A stretch of 17,017 nt of DNA, taken from Methanoregulaceae archaeon (GTDB taxonomy: Archaea; Halobacteriota; Methanomicrobia; Methanomicrobiales; Methanospirillaceae). Position numbers and translations under genes: made by a program. Below are positions 1-7,294 of this stretch, in pieces. Below the pieces are notes generated by a model. The model did not search any database and was not told the DNA's origin. It saw only the letters and a program-made list of their open reading frames with translations. The stretch covers positions 1 to 17,017 of the forward strand of contig JAJRBP010000237.1 of NCBI GenBank assembly GCA_028679405.1, read 5' to 3'. Each line of letters opens with the position of its first letter. Position 1 is the first letter of the stretch.

Positions 1-473
1 TTGATCTCCTGAGAGTGTCAGGCGAGCTTGCGGACCGGGCGGATGTGGACCGGGTGACCGAGGAGCATGTGAAGATGGCGCAGGCGAAGATCGAGAGCGA
101 CAGCATGATCGAGTGCATCAGTACACTGCCCACCCAGAGCAAACTCGTCCTTTTCTGCATGCTCGTCCTCGACAAGGAAGGCCAGAACATCTTCACGAGC
201 GGGGAGATTTCAAGTATTTACAAGAGGATAGCCCCGAAGATCGAGCTCGATGTCCTTACACACCGGCGTATCACCGACCTCATCTCCGAACTGAACATGC
301 TCGGGGTGATCAATACCCGTGTCGTGAGCCGCGGACGATATGGCAGGACAAAGGAGATGTGGTTCGACGCCAATACGTACAAGATCTGGGATGTCATCCT
401 GGAGGATCCGCGCCTGAGCGAGCTCGGACCCGGGATAGTTGACAAGACCTGGTTAAAGAACATCGTACGGTGA
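1..473 (+). CDS. cdc6: Orc1/Cdc6 replication initiator, C-terminal part (5' truncated by window edge)
   Basis: The frame is already open at base 3, and the first visible residues (DLLRVSGELADRADVDRVTEEHVKMA) are the end of the AAA+ lid region of archaeal Orc1/Cdc6. The GTG at position 15 is therefore internal, not a start. The rest is the C-terminal winged-helix domain that contacts origin DNA; a conserved-looking stretch is THRRITDLISELNMLG, followed by a basic wing segment SRGRYGRTKEMWF. Proteins of this family bind origin recognition boxes and help load MCM. The ATPase core (Walker A and B) lies outside the window. Archaeal orc1 genes often sit beside an origin, usually upstream of the gene, so any origin would be to the left of this window. 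An Lrp-type regulator starts 7 nt after the stop. Family assignment is secure; which Orc1/Cdc6 paralogue this is cannot be told. Confidence 0.93.
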   Translation, partial: DLLRVSGELADRADVDRVTEEHVKMAQAKIESDSMIECISTLPTQSKLVLFCMLVLDKEGQNIFTSGEISSIYKRIAPKIELDVLTHRRITDLISELNMLGVINTRVVSRGRYGRTKEMWFDANTYKIWDVILEDPRLSELGPGIVDKTWLKNIVR

Positions 474-480
474 GTAAAAG

Positions 481-972
481 ATGGACGAGAAGGATCTCCT
501 GCTCCTCCATCTCCTGGAGGAGAACAGTCGGCTCGGAGCGGAAGAGCTTGCTGCCATGACTGAGATCTCCCCGGCAGATGTGAAGTGCCGGATAGCGGAA
601 CTCGAAAATGAACGGATCATCAGGAGATATGCCACGGTAGTCGACTGGGAAAAAGCCGGAGATGGCGAAGTCTCTGCGATCATCGAACTCAAGGTCAGTC
701 CGGAGAGGGATTTCGGGTATGACAGGATAGCCGAGCGTATTGCCCGGTTCAATCAGGTCAGGGCACTGCGCCTAATCACCGGGGCGTACGACCTGCAGCT
801 TGTCGTTACCGGAAAGAACATGCAGGATGTCGCAAGATTCGTTTCAGAACACATCGCGCCGATGGACCGGATACGAGAGACTGCGACGCATATCATCATG
901 AAGACCTACAAGGAGAACGGGGATAGTTTCTTCGAGCGGGAAGGAGCGGAACGCCTTCCCTATTCATTCTGA
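481..972 (+). CDS. Lrp/AsnC family transcriptional regulator
   Basis: This 163-aa protein has the two-part layout of the Lrp/AsnC (feast/famine) family. An N-terminal winged helix-turn-helix covers about residues 1-50, with LLLLHLLEENSRLGAEELA followed by a recognition helix near ISPADVKCRIAELENERII. A RAM ligand-sensing domain covers about residues 65-145 and contains the typical ALRLITGAYDLQLVVTG strand. Members bind DNA as dimers or octamers and usually sense amino acids. The start ATG has GGTGA about 7 nt upstream, overlapping the end of cdc6. The gene lies 8 nt before an aminotransferase, so a role in controlling amino-acid metabolism, perhaps of this operon itself, is a reasonable inference. 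The ligand cannot be read from the sequence. Confidence 0.93.
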   Translation: MDEKDLLLLHLLEENSRLGAEELAAMTEISPADVKCRIAELENERIIRRYATVVDWEKAGDGEVSAIIELKVSPERDFGYDRIAERIARFNQVRALRLITGAYDLQLVVTGKNMQDVARFVSEHIAPMDRIRETATHIIMKTYKENGDSFFEREGAERLPYSF

Positions 973-980
973 GGGGTCTG

Positions 981-2144
981 ATGAGGGATTTTATTTCAGA
1001 GAGGGCCCGGGCCATACCTCCTTCCGGGATTCGGAAATTTTTTGACCTTGCGCTCAGTATGGAAGGGGTTATCTCGCTCGGGGTCGGGGAACCGGACTTC
1101 GCGACGCCGTGGAATATCTGCGAGTCGGGAATTTATTCGATAGAGCAGGGAGGCACATCGTATACCTCCAACCGGGGATTGAAACCGCTGCTCGAAGCCT
1201 TGTCGCGTTATCTCCGCGAACATTACTCACTCGCCTATGCGCCCGAAAGCGAGTTGATAATCACGACCGGAGTCTCGGAAGCTCTTGATATCGCGATCCG
1301 GGCTGTCGTCAATCCTGGCGACGAGGTCCTCGTTACCGAGCCGATTTACGTTTCGTACCCCCCTTGCGTCACTCTCGCGGGAGGCAGGGCGGTCCCGGTC
1401 CCGTGCCCGGCGGATGGACAGTTCAGACTGAAGCCCGACTGCCTCATGGAGAAGGTCACCGGGAAGAGCAAGGTCCTCATCATCAATTTCCCCAATAATC
1501 CGACAGGAGCGGTCATGCGGCGCGAGGACCTGAAAGGGATCGCCGATATTGTCACCGATCACGATCTCCTCCTCATCAGCGACGAGGTATATGCTGAACT
1601 CACCTACGACGGCTCCCACGTTTCGCCTGCTGCGATCGGCGATCTCCATGAGAGGACCATCACCCTGAACGGTTTCTCGAAGGCGTATGCGATGACAGGC
1701 TGGAGGATCGGGTATCTTTGTGCCCCCAGGGAGCTTTGCGATGCCGCGCTCAAGATCCATCAGTACGTCATGCTCTGTGCCCCGGCGATGGCGCAGGTAG
1801 CGGCACTCGAGGCGATCAGGAACGGAGAAGAGGAGAAGGACCGGATGGTCAGGGAGTACCGGGTGCGGCGTAACCTCTTTGTGGAGGCGCTCAACCGGAT
1901 CGGCCTCGAATGTCACGTCCCTGAAGGTGCTTTCTACGCGTTTCCCTCAGTCGAAGGAACAGGGTTGTCCGATACGGAATTTGCCGAGCAACTGCTCAAG
2001 GAGGAACGGGTTGCGGTAGTGCCCGGGAGTGTTTTCGGGGATGGCGCAGCAGGGCACCTCAGGTGCGCGTACGCGGTTTCGCGGAAAGACCTGGGAGAAG
2101 CGGTCCTCCGGATGGAACGGTTCATGGGTCGCCTGAAAGCCTGA
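981..2144 (+). CDS. PLP-dependent class I/II aminotransferase (aspartate aminotransferase-like)
   Basis: This 387-aa protein is full length for a fold-type I aminotransferase. Visible hallmarks are SLGVGEPDF near residue 32, the NFPNNPTGAV segment (Asn172), SDEVYAEL (Asp201 and Tyr204, which contact the PLP ring), the Schiff-base lysine in GFSKAYAMTGWR (Lys234), and a late arginine in HLRCAYA (Arg361) that would hold the substrate carboxylate. The enzyme moves an amino group between an amino acid and a 2-oxo acid in the cytoplasm. Substrate specificity (aspartate, aromatic or other) cannot be settled by eye. The start ATG follows GAGGGG. It is tightly linked to the upstream Lrp-type regulator, which suggests co-transcription and possible feedback control. 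Confidence 0.93.
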   Translation: MRDFISERARAIPPSGIRKFFDLALSMEGVISLGVGEPDFATPWNICESGIYSIEQGGTSYTSNRGLKPLLEALSRYLREHYSLAYAPESELIITTGVSEALDIAIRAVVNPGDEVLVTEPIYVSYPPCVTLAGGRAVPVPCPADGQFRLKPDCLMEKVTGKSKVLIINFPNNPTGAVMRREDLKGIADIVTDHDLLLISDEVYAELTYDGSHVSPAAIGDLHERTITLNGFSKAYAMTGWRIGYLCAPRELCDAALKIHQYVMLCAPAMAQVAALEAIRNGEEEKDRMVREYRVRRNLFVEALNRIGLECHVPEGAFYAFPSVEGTGLSDTEFAEQLLKEERVAVVPGSVFGDGAAGHLRCAYAVSRKDLGEAVLRMERFMGRLKA

Positions 2145-2193
2145 ACCTTTCCGGCACTCAGGGATCCGCACATCCTGCGTATACCAGATAACG

Positions 2194-2205
2194 GCAGGAT
2201 CCTGC
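2194..2205. repeat. 12-bp perfect palindrome GCAGGATCCTGC
   Basis: The 12 bases are their own reverse complement. The half-site ATCCTGC also occurs at 2172-2178 and again near 2322-2328, so the motif appears three times in the purA upstream gap. It could be an operator for a dimeric regulator, but no binding protein is indicated. Confidence 0.5.
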
Positions 2206-2296
2206 GCAAAAGATTGTGCAGACGATAAATCCGGAATGGGTGCGGTTGGAAAGTCATTTTTTAGAAGGAACAGAAACCAACAGATTGCCCGGAAGC

Positions 2297-2380
2297 TTCA
2301 GGTTTATCGGAGAATCGGGTAATCCTGCACGACTCCGCACGAGCCGGGGGATCGTACATCCCCGGTTCAGGTTTATCCGG
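2297..2380 (+). repeat. Direct repeat TTCAGGTTTATC(C)GG, two copies
   Basis: Copies lie at 2297-2310 and 2366-2380. They differ only by one extra C in the second copy and are spaced 69 nt start to start. The second copy sits directly upstream of the TATA-like element of purA. The function is unknown; a regulator binding site is one possibility. Confidence 0.45.
2344..2365 (+). other. G+C-rich hairpin upstream of purA
   Basis: Bases 2344-2352 can pair with 2358-2365 around a 5-nt loop, with a single unpaired G. It lies between the two copies of the direct repeat and about 70 nt before the purA start. No T-run follows it, so it is not a typical terminator. Confidence 0.4.
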
Positions 2381-2391
2381 CCGAATCAAGT

Positions 2392-2404
2392 CTATAGTTT
2401 TATT
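2392..2404 (+). promoter_or_regulatory. TATA-like element for purA
   Basis: The A+T-rich string CTATAGTTTTATT lies about 33-45 nt before the purA ATG. At usual archaeal spacing, transcription would start near 2420-2425 and leave a leader of about 15 nt. There is no strong ribosome site, which fits a very short leader. Position and composition are the only evidence. Confidence 0.45.
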
Positions 2405-2436
2405 GCGCCTGTTGCTGCATACTGTACGATACAAGA

Positions 2437-3447
2437 ATGAGTTGCACCATCATTGTAGGCGGTTTTTTCGGGGATGAGGGAAAGGGCAAGATCGTGGCAC
2501 ATCTTGCCCATCAGGATAACCCCACCATCATCTCCCGCGGGGGCGTGGGCCCGAATGCGGGGCATACCGTCATTGTCGGGGATAAATCATACGGGGTAAG
2601 GATGGTCCCTTCGGGATTTGTCTATCCTGATGCCCGTCTTTTCATCGGGACCGGAGTGCTGGTCGATCCACGGGTCTTCCTTCGCGAAGTGAACGAGCTC
2701 GGGGTCAGGAACCGGACGTTTATCGACCGGAGATGCGGGATTATCGACGAGGACCATATCCGGAGGGACAAGGGGAGCGAGCACCTCGCAAAGAAGATCG
2801 GGAGTACCGGCAGCGGATGCGGACCGGCGAACGAGGACCGCGTGATGCGGAAACTTCGTCTTGCAAGGGATCTTCCCGAATTGAAGGAGTTCATGATCGA
2901 TGTTCCCGAGGAGCTGAACGGAGCAATCGCAAGAGGGGAGACGGTAATACTCGAGGGGACGCAGGGTTTCGGGATCTCCCTGTATTATGGCACGTACCCG
3001 TTCGTTACCAGCAAGGATACCTCGGCATCCCAGATTGCAGCCGATAACGGAGTCGGACCTACCAAGATCGATGAGGTGGTAGTCGTTTTCAAGGCATATC
3101 CGACGAGGGTCGGGGAAGGACCCTTCTCCACTGAAATGACCATGGACGAATCTGAAGAGATGGGTATCGAGGAGTACGGTACGGTGACTCACAGGCGGAG
3201 GCGTATTGGGGAATGGGATGCCGGAATGGCACGGTACTCATCCATGATCAACGGGTGCACCCAGGCGGCAATCACAGGTATCGACCGTATCGATAAGGAC
3301 TGCTTCGGTGTGACAGAGTATGGGAAGCTCTCGAAGAAAGCGAAGGAATTTCTTGAACAGGCCGAAGACGAGATCGGATGCCCCGTGACACTTATCTCAA
3401 CCGGTCCGGAACTCTCGCAAATCATCGATATGAGGGATCTCAGGTGA
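2437..3447 (+). CDS. purA: Adenylosuccinate synthetase, short archaeal form
   Basis: The enzyme joins IMP and aspartate using GTP to make adenylosuccinate, the first committed step from IMP to AMP. The N-terminal loop GFFGDEGKGK (residues 9-18) carries the catalytic Asp13, and NAGHT (residues 40-44) carries the catalytic His43. Other signature parts are GSTGSGCGPANEDR, ILEGTQGFGISLYYGTYPF and the GTP-side segment TRVGEGPFSTE with THRRRRIGEWD further on. At 336 aa it lacks the inserts of the roughly 430-aa bacterial and eukaryotic enzymes, as is usual for archaeal versions. Its stop codon overlaps the GTG start of the next gene by 4 nt, which suggests translational coupling. Confidence 0.96.
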   Translation: MSCTIIVGGFFGDEGKGKIVAHLAHQDNPTIISRGGVGPNAGHTVIVGDKSYGVRMVPSGFVYPDARLFIGTGVLVDPRVFLREVNELGVRNRTFIDRRCGIIDEDHIRRDKGSEHLAKKIGSTGSGCGPANEDRVMRKLRLARDLPELKEFMIDVPEELNGAIARGETVILEGTQGFGISLYYGTYPFVTSKDTSASQIAADNGVGPTKIDEVVVVFKAYPTRVGEGPFSTEMTMDESEEMGIEEYGTVTHRRRRIGEWDAGMARYSSMINGCTQAAITGIDRIDKDCFGVTEYGKLSKKAKEFLEQAEDEIGCPVTLISTGPELSQIIDMRDLR

Positions 3448-3623
3448 AGCGGCGGCTCCTCGATATCCTCTGCTGCCCTACCTGCAAGGGAGACCTCAGG
3501 CTCAGCGTAACGGCTGAGGAAGGGGATGAGATTATCGGGGGGACCCTCACCTGCCAATCCTGCGGGGTCGATTACCCGATAGAAGAAGGAATCCCGGACC
3601 TCCTCCCCAGGGAACCGGAGTGA
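3444..3623 (+). CDS. Trm112-like small zinc-binding protein
   Basis: This 59-aa protein starts at a GTG that overlaps the purA stop (GTGA). It has the Trm112/YcaR-like pattern: an N-terminal LLDILCCPTCKGDL with a CxxC pair (Cys11 and Cys14, next to Cys10), then a second CxxC in LTCQSCGVDYP, and the closing motif YPIEEGIPDLLP. In archaea, Trm112 is the activating partner of several SAM-dependent methyltransferases acting on tRNA and on release factor eRF1. I infer the same kind of partner role here. No methyltransferase is adjacent, so the partner would be encoded elsewhere. Coupling to purA is a positional observation only. Confidence 0.85.
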   Translation: MKRRLLDILCCPTCKGDLRLSVTAEEGDEIIGGTLTCQSCGVDYPIEEGIPDLLPREPE

Positions 3624-3705
3624 CAACCGGGGCCCGGTATTTTCATTACCCCCCGCCGGGATGACCCGATGGTCGCCGTGCATCCCCTTCATAATCCTTC
3701 ATGAC

Positions 3706-4647
3706 ATGTTTGCCGATTTCGTTGCGCTCAACGCGTGCCTGATCCTGCTTACACTCGCCGTGGATCGGATAACAGGGGACCCGAGGAACGCCTGGCACCC
3801 GGTCGCACTTATCGGACGGTTCATCGGCACCTGGGGGAGGCCGGAGATATATCATTACAGGTCTGCCCGTTTTTTTGGGATCGTCATGTGGGTTGTCACG
3901 GTCCTAGTGTTCACGCTCCCGTTCCTGTTTTACCAGATTACTGCTCCGTGGTACCTTTACCTGATCCCGGGAGCCCTCTTTGCAAAGTTCTGCATATCAT
4001 GGAGGGCCCTTGAGGAGCATACGCTGGCGGTAAGTGCGGGGCTGGACCATGGCATCCAACAGGGCCGGGCGAATGCCGCCCTGCTTGTGAGCCGTGACAC
4101 CTCTATACTTGATGCAGAACAGGTGAGATCCGCAGGGTACGAGTCCCTTACAGAGAACCTCGTGGACAGTATCATCTCGCCGCTCTGTTTTACCGCGGTT
4201 TTTGGCATGGCCGGAGCGGCGCTTCAGAGAGTTGCCAACACGATGGATGCAATGCTCGGCTATACCGACCAGAGAAAAGAACTGGGATGGTGGTCAGCGC
4301 GGGCGGATGATGTGATGAACTATATCCCCGCGAGGATCACCGGGGTGATCCTCCTCATTTATTTCTGGACGAAGGGGAGGTTCCACCCCGCGCTCTCGGT
4401 ACTTCGCAGCGACGGCAGGAAGAGACCGGGTTATAACGGCGGAATTCCGATGGCGGTGATGGCCGGGGGGATCGGGGTATGCTTCGAGAAACCAGGGGTG
4501 TACCGAATCGGTATCGCGGAGAGAAGCCTTGAGGAGGCAGGGCCGGAAATTCTGAAAGCATCAAGGGTGGTAGTCCTGCTCTTTTCCGCGTTTGTCATCA
4601 TTGCACTACTTTTATTGCAGCAGCTTCTCTATAGTACTGGCATATGA
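3706..4647 (+). CDS. cbiB: Cobalamin biosynthesis protein CbiB/CobD (adenosylcobinamide-phosphate synthase)
   Basis: CbiB is an integral membrane enzyme that attaches the aminopropanol (phosphate) linker to adenosylcobyric acid during cobamide synthesis. Methanogens need cobamides for methyltransferases. Family marks are VDRITGDP then HPVALIGR near the N-terminus, [15 protein letters not shown] with a hydrophobic run after it, the TMDAMLGY segment, and [18 protein letters not shown]. Hydrophobic segments lie near the N-terminus, around residues 55-85, around 170-190, in the region after PARIT, and at the C-terminus. I chose the ATG at 3706 (313 aa): the family's conserved sequence begins there, and the 15 residues from an upstream in-frame ATG at 3661 look unlike the family. 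No strong ribosome site is visible. The stop overlaps the pdxS start by 4 nt (ATGA). Confidence 0.92.
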   Translation: MFADFVALNACLILLTLAVDRITGDPRNAWHPVALIGRFIGTWGRPEIYHYRSARFFGIVMWVVTVLVFTLPFLFYQITAPWYLYLIPGALFAKFCISWRALEEHTLAVSAGLDHGIQQGRANAALLVSRDTSILDAEQVRSAGYESLTENLVDSIISPLCFTAVFGMAGAALQRVANTMDAMLGYTDQRKELGWWSARADDVMNYIPARITGVILLIYFWTKGRFHPALSVLRSDGRKRPGYNGGIPMAVMAGGIGVCFEKPGVYRIGIAERSLEEAGPEILKASRVVVLLFSAFVIIALLLLQQLLYSTGI

Positions 4648-5540
4648 AACTCGAGGAACTGAGATTTGGCACCGAACTCCTGAAGCGCGGCTTCGCATCC
4701 ATGCAGAAGGGGGGTGTGATCATGGATGTCGTCAATGCTGACCAGGCCCGCATCGCGGAGGAGGCCGGGGCTGTCGCAGTCATGGCACTCGAGAGGGTTC
4801 CGGCTGACATCAGGAAGGCCGGGGGTGTCGCCCGCATGGCGGACCCGGGCATTATTGTTGAGATCATGGAAACCGTCTCCATTCCGGTCATGGGGAAGGT
4901 AAGGATCGGACACTTCGTGGAGGCCCAGGTGCTCGAATCGATCGGCGTCGATATGATCGACGAGAGCGAGGTCCTCACCCCGGCAGACGAACAGTACCAT
5001 ATCGAGAAGACGAAGTTCACGGTCCCGTTCGTGTGCGGCGCACGTGACCTCGGGGAAGCGCTCCGGCGGATCAACGAGGGGGCTGCGATGGTAAGGACCA
5101 AGGGAGAGGCCGGCACCGGCAACGTCGTCGAGGCTGTCCGGCACATGCGGGCGATCATGGGCACGATACGGGCCCTGAAGGGGAAGGACCGGCAGGAGAT
5201 GGCCGACCTTGCCCGCGAGATCGAGGCGCCGGCCGAACTCGTGTACGAGTGTGCACGAATGGGCCGGCTCCCGGTCGTCAACTTCTCGGCCGGGGGGATC
5301 GCGACTCCCTCCGATGCTGCGATGATGATGCAGCTCGGAGCGGACGGGGTCTTTGTCGGTTCCGGGATTTTCAAGTCTTCGCAACCGGAACGTATGGCCC
5401 GCGCGATTGTCGACGCGGTGCAGAATTTTGAGGATCCGGCCGCAATCGCAGCAGCAAGCAGGGGACTTGGCGAGGCAATGCCCGGGCTCGATGTGCACAC
5501 GCTCAGGGAAGACGAGGTGCTCAGGTTCCGTGGGCGTTAG
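4644..5540 (+). CDS. pdxS: Pyridoxal 5'-phosphate synthase, lyase subunit PdxS
   Basis: PdxS is the TIM-barrel subunit that condenses ribose 5-phosphate, glyceraldehyde 3-phosphate and ammonia into PLP; it forms a dodecamer decorated by PdxT. The 298-aa length is normal. Visible active-site elements are GGVIMDVV (Asp28), [12 protein letters not shown] (Lys85, matching the first catalytic lysine) and [11 protein letters not shown] (Lys153, matching the second lysine and its phosphate-binding loop). [19 protein letters not shown] and [12 protein letters not shown] are the C-terminal phosphate-binding loops. It overlaps cbiB upstream by 4 nt and pdxT downstream by 11 nt, so all three should be co-translated. 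Third codon positions are GC-rich (45 of the first 60 codons by hand count). Confidence 0.98.
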   Translation: MKLEELRFGTELLKRGFASMQKGGVIMDVVNADQARIAEEAGAVAVMALERVPADIRKAGGVARMADPGIIVEIMETVSIPVMGKVRIGHFVEAQVLESIGVDMIDESEVLTPADEQYHIEKTKFTVPFVCGARDLGEALRRINEGAAMVRTKGEAGTGNVVEAVRHMRAIMGTIRALKGKDRQEMADLAREIEAPAELVYECARMGRLPVVNFSAGGIATPSDAAMMMQLGADGVFVGSGIFKSSQPERMARAIVDAVQNFEDPAAIAAASRGLGEAMPGLDVHTLREDEVLRFRGR

Positions 5541-6117
5541 GATCGGAGTCCTTGCGGTCCAGGGGAATGTGAGCGAGCACGTGCACGCGTTCCGGGGTGC
5601 ACTCGGCCATATGGGATGTGTCGCCTCCGAAGTGCTCCAGGTAAGAGATGCCGGAACAATCCCGACCCTGGACGGCCTTGCTATCCCTGGCGGTGAATCC
5701 ACCACCATCTCCCGCCTCATCGACAAGAACTGCATGAGGAAGGCGATAGAGGACTTCGAGGGGGGGATCTTTGCCACGTGTGCAGGGATGGTCCTTGTAT
5801 CCTCGGATTCGGGAGACCCGAAAGTTGAACCGCTAGGGATTATCGGGATGTCGGTCGACAGGAATGCCTTCGGGAGACAGAGGGAGTCATTCGAGACGGA
5901 GTTGAAGATTGAAGGGTTGACAGGGGGAGATTTTCATGCAATCTTCATCCGGGCACCCATCGTGACGAGGGTGGATGCCAGTGTCAGAGTTATTTCCCGG
6001 ATCAGCCAGGGAATCGTCGCAGTGGAAAAGGGGAAGCACATGGCTCTTTCCTTTCACCCCGAACTCGGGAATGATACGCGCCTTCACGAGCGATTTCTGG
6101 AAAAGATCGGGAATTAA
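5530..6117 (+). CDS. pdxT: Pyridoxal 5'-phosphate synthase, glutaminase subunit PdxT
   Basis: PdxT releases ammonia from glutamine and channels it to PdxS. It is a class I glutamine amidotransferase with the nucleophile in [10 protein letters not shown] (Cys84) and the His-x-Glu pair in ALSFHPELG (His176 and Glu178); the oxyanion segment AIPGGEST is at residues 51-58. The frame is open far upstream, but the family sequence begins at [14 protein letters not shown] therefore take the GTG at 5530, with GAGGTG about 10 nt before it, giving 195 aa, the normal size. The start lies inside the end of pdxS (11-nt overlap). The gene ends tail to tail with the acetyltransferase on the other strand, the two stop codons overlapping. 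Confidence 0.95.
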   Translation: MGVRIGVLAVQGNVSEHVHAFRGALGHMGCVASEVLQVRDAGTIPTLDGLAIPGGESTTISRLIDKNCMRKAIEDFEGGIFATCAGMVLVSSDSGDPKVEPLGIIGMSVDRNAFGRQRESFETELKIEGLTGGDFHAIFIRAPIVTRVDASVRVISRISQGIVAVEKGKHMALSFHPELGNDTRLHERFLEKIGN

Positions 6118-6566
6118 TTGCCGCGCGGGAGAGTATCCCAGGTATCGATCCTGTCGATACATTTACCGCCGCACTGTTCATAAAAACGGATAGCGGGCAC
6201 ATTCCAGGTGTGCACCCGCCACTCCATATGTTCGCATCCGCGCTTTTTCGCCTCTTCCTGGCAAAACCGGAACATTTCAGAACCGACTCCTGTTTTCCGG
6301 TATTCCTCAAGAACGAAAATATTTTCCAGAAAGAATGTGGGGCTGGCAGGACACGTGGAAGAAAGATATACCGTGACACAGGCGATCGGTTTTCCATCAG
6401 TGAATCCGAGATAGGCCTCGTAATTGGGATTATCTGACAATCCCCCCTCTCTCAACCTTTTTCTCGCCTTTTCGTCCGGAAGAGGGTGGTGCTCAAACTG
6501 TGCCAGTTTCCCGATAAGGCGGAAAAAATCGTTAAAATTTGAGGGGTTGACCTTTTCAATGGTCAC
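6114..6566 (-). CDS. GNAT family N-acetyltransferase
   Basis: This is a 150-aa GCN5-related acetyltransferase. The acetyl-CoA pyrophosphate loop is the R-x-x-G-x-G motif in EEYRKTGVGSEM (residues 88-98). The WNVPAIRFYEQCGGK segment (residues 121-135) supplies the tyrosine usually taken as the general acid, and ENIFVLEEYR is the core strand before the loop. The pattern is closest to the spermidine/thialysine acetyltransferase branch, but the substrate is not determined. A longer frame begins at an ATG at 6638, but its first 24 residues do not look like the family. I prefer the GTG at 6566, which has AGGT about 6 nt upstream. It runs convergent to pdxT, and the stop codons overlap. Confidence 0.88.
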   Translation of the reverse strand: MTIEKVNPSNFNDFFRLIGKLAQFEHHPLPDEKARKRLREGGLSDNPNYEAYLGFTDGKPIACVTVYLSSTCPASPTFFLENIFVLEEYRKTGVGSEMFRFCQEEAKKRGCEHMEWRVHTWNVPAIRFYEQCGGKCIDRIDTWDTLPRGN

Positions 6567-6665
6567 AGCCGACCTGGAAACATCAGATGTCGTGCAGGCC
6601 TGGATTGCAAATACATGGTGGGGGCGGCGGGTTGTCATCGTCTTTTATCAGATATCTCCGGATTT

Positions 6666-6686
6666 GAACGATCCTGGAAATCGTTC
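6666..6686. repeat. Inverted repeat GAACGAT-7 nt-ATCGTTC
   Basis: Two perfect 7-base arms (6666-6672 and 6680-6686) flank a 7-nt loop. The repeat lies about 100 nt upstream of the preferred GTG start of the acetyltransferase, in its likely promoter region. It could be a dimeric regulator site or the start of a short stem-loop. Confidence 0.45.
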
Positions 6687-6844
6687 CTCATATTCTTCCT
6701 GACCTTCTGCCCATTGATCCCGATTCTTTTCCGGGCCGGGACGGATATGCGGTTATCAGACCTTTCAAGACCCTGTCAGAGAATGACTGGTCAATTATTC
6801 TTCTGGAGAAGCGTGGGATATGGATCCTACGTCGAAAGAACTGA
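6668..6844 (+). pseudogene. Protein-like frame without a start codon (possible gene remnant)
   Basis: Right after an in-frame TGA at 6665-6667, 58 codons read as plausible protein up to TGA 6842-6844. The sequence includes EIVPHILPDLLPIDPDSF and DGYAVIRPFKTLSENDW, followed by SIILLEKRGIWILRRKN. There is no ATG, GTG or TTG in the frame. It may be the C-terminal remnant of a gene whose 5' part was lost or frameshifted, or chance. I do not recognise the family. Confidence 0.25.
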
Positions 6845-7168
6845 TCAGGTGAGCAGTGCTGACCCTTTATCTATCGACGTTTTAAGTCTAATAGTTTCCC
6901 TGATACATCCACACAGCGGTGCCCTCATGCCCAGGTCGAGCGGGAAGGATCAAGGTATCCCTGAGGCGAATCCACAACCATTCACCAGGTCCGGGTCACA
7001 ATGGAAGATAAGAAGCAGCAGGAGAGAGACCTGCCCGTAATATCGGGGTGACCTGTCCAGGACTCCGGGGGTTTTTCAGGGGCTGACCTCACTTGTATGT
7101 TTCACGGGTCGTCCGGAGGCCGGAAAATAAGCTGCAGATGCCGGAACCGATATCTATTCGTCGTGAGG

Positions 7169-7267
7169 ATGGATGAAAAACCTGACTCCGGGGCAAAGAC
7201 ACTCTCCCGAAATCCGATGGCGCAGTGCCGCCGGGAGGAAGTGTTCATGAGAATATATATAGGTTGA
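7169..7267 (+). CDS. Possible 32-aa small ORF (doubtful)
   Basis: An ATG at 7169, directly preceded by GTGAGG, opens 32 codons (MDEKPDSGAKTLSRN onward) ending at TGA 7265-7267. Its last codons overlap the TATA box of the nitroreductase, which argues against it. I do not recognise it. Confidence 0.15.
   Translation: MDEKPDSGAKTLSRNPMAQCRREEVFMRIYIG
7251..7262 (+). promoter_or_regulatory. TATA box of the nitroreductase gene
   Basis: The string GAATATATATAG is the clearest archaeal TATA box in the window, centred about 38 nt before the ATG at 7295. At normal spacing transcription would start near 7280, leaving a short leader that still contains the GAGAGGAA ribosome site at about 7283-7290. 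Confidence 0.7.
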
Positions 7268-7294
7268 AATCTTTTCAGGAAAGAGAGGAAGCGT

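Larger units (their letters stand above)
2145..2436. other. Intergenic region upstream of purA with repeats and no convincing gene
   Basis: This 292-bp gap separates the aminotransferase from purA. A 74-codon open frame crosses it but ends inside the purA start, has no family-like sequence and spans the repeats described separately, so I do not call it. The gap holds a 12-bp perfect palindrome, a 14/15-base direct repeat, a G+C-rich hairpin and a TATA-like element just before purA. This makes it the likely control region for purA. Confidence 0.6.
6567..7294. other. Intergenic region of about 730 bp without a confident gene
   Basis: The gap lies between the divergent acetyltransferase and nitroreductase genes. 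Open frames across it (for example one ending at 7040 on the plus strand) have biased, non-protein-like composition. The notable contents are a start-less but protein-like frame at 6668-6844, a 7-bp perfect hairpin at 6666-6686, a possible 32-codon ORF at 7169-7267, and the TATA box of the nitroreductase. The remainder shows nothing I can name. Confidence 0.5.

Noticed and set aside
1227..1916. 229-codon minus-strand ORF opposite the aminotransferase
   Set aside because: It is an antisense shadow of a gene with all catalytic residues intact.
2216..2440. 74-codon ORF on the plus strand before purA
   Set aside because: It overlaps the purA start, spans repeats and a hairpin, lacks a ribosome site and has no family-like sequence.
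4629..5777. Long minus-strand ORFs (300 and 382 codons) opposite pdxS and pdxT
   Set aside because: They are antisense shadows of strongly conserved genes in G+C-rich sequence and show no domain features.
6567..6638. N-terminal extension of the acetyltransferase to the ATG at 6638
   Set aside because: The 24 extra residues do not match the family, and a GTG with a nearby AGGT gives a normal-length protein. TATA-like strings also lie too close to or downstream of that ATG.
6615..7040. 141-codon plus-strand ORF in the acetyltransferase-nitroreductase gap
   Set aside because: Its start lies inside the acetyltransferase promoter and its composition (rich in Ser, Arg and Pro with no domain pattern) is typical of a chance frame in G+C-rich DNA.
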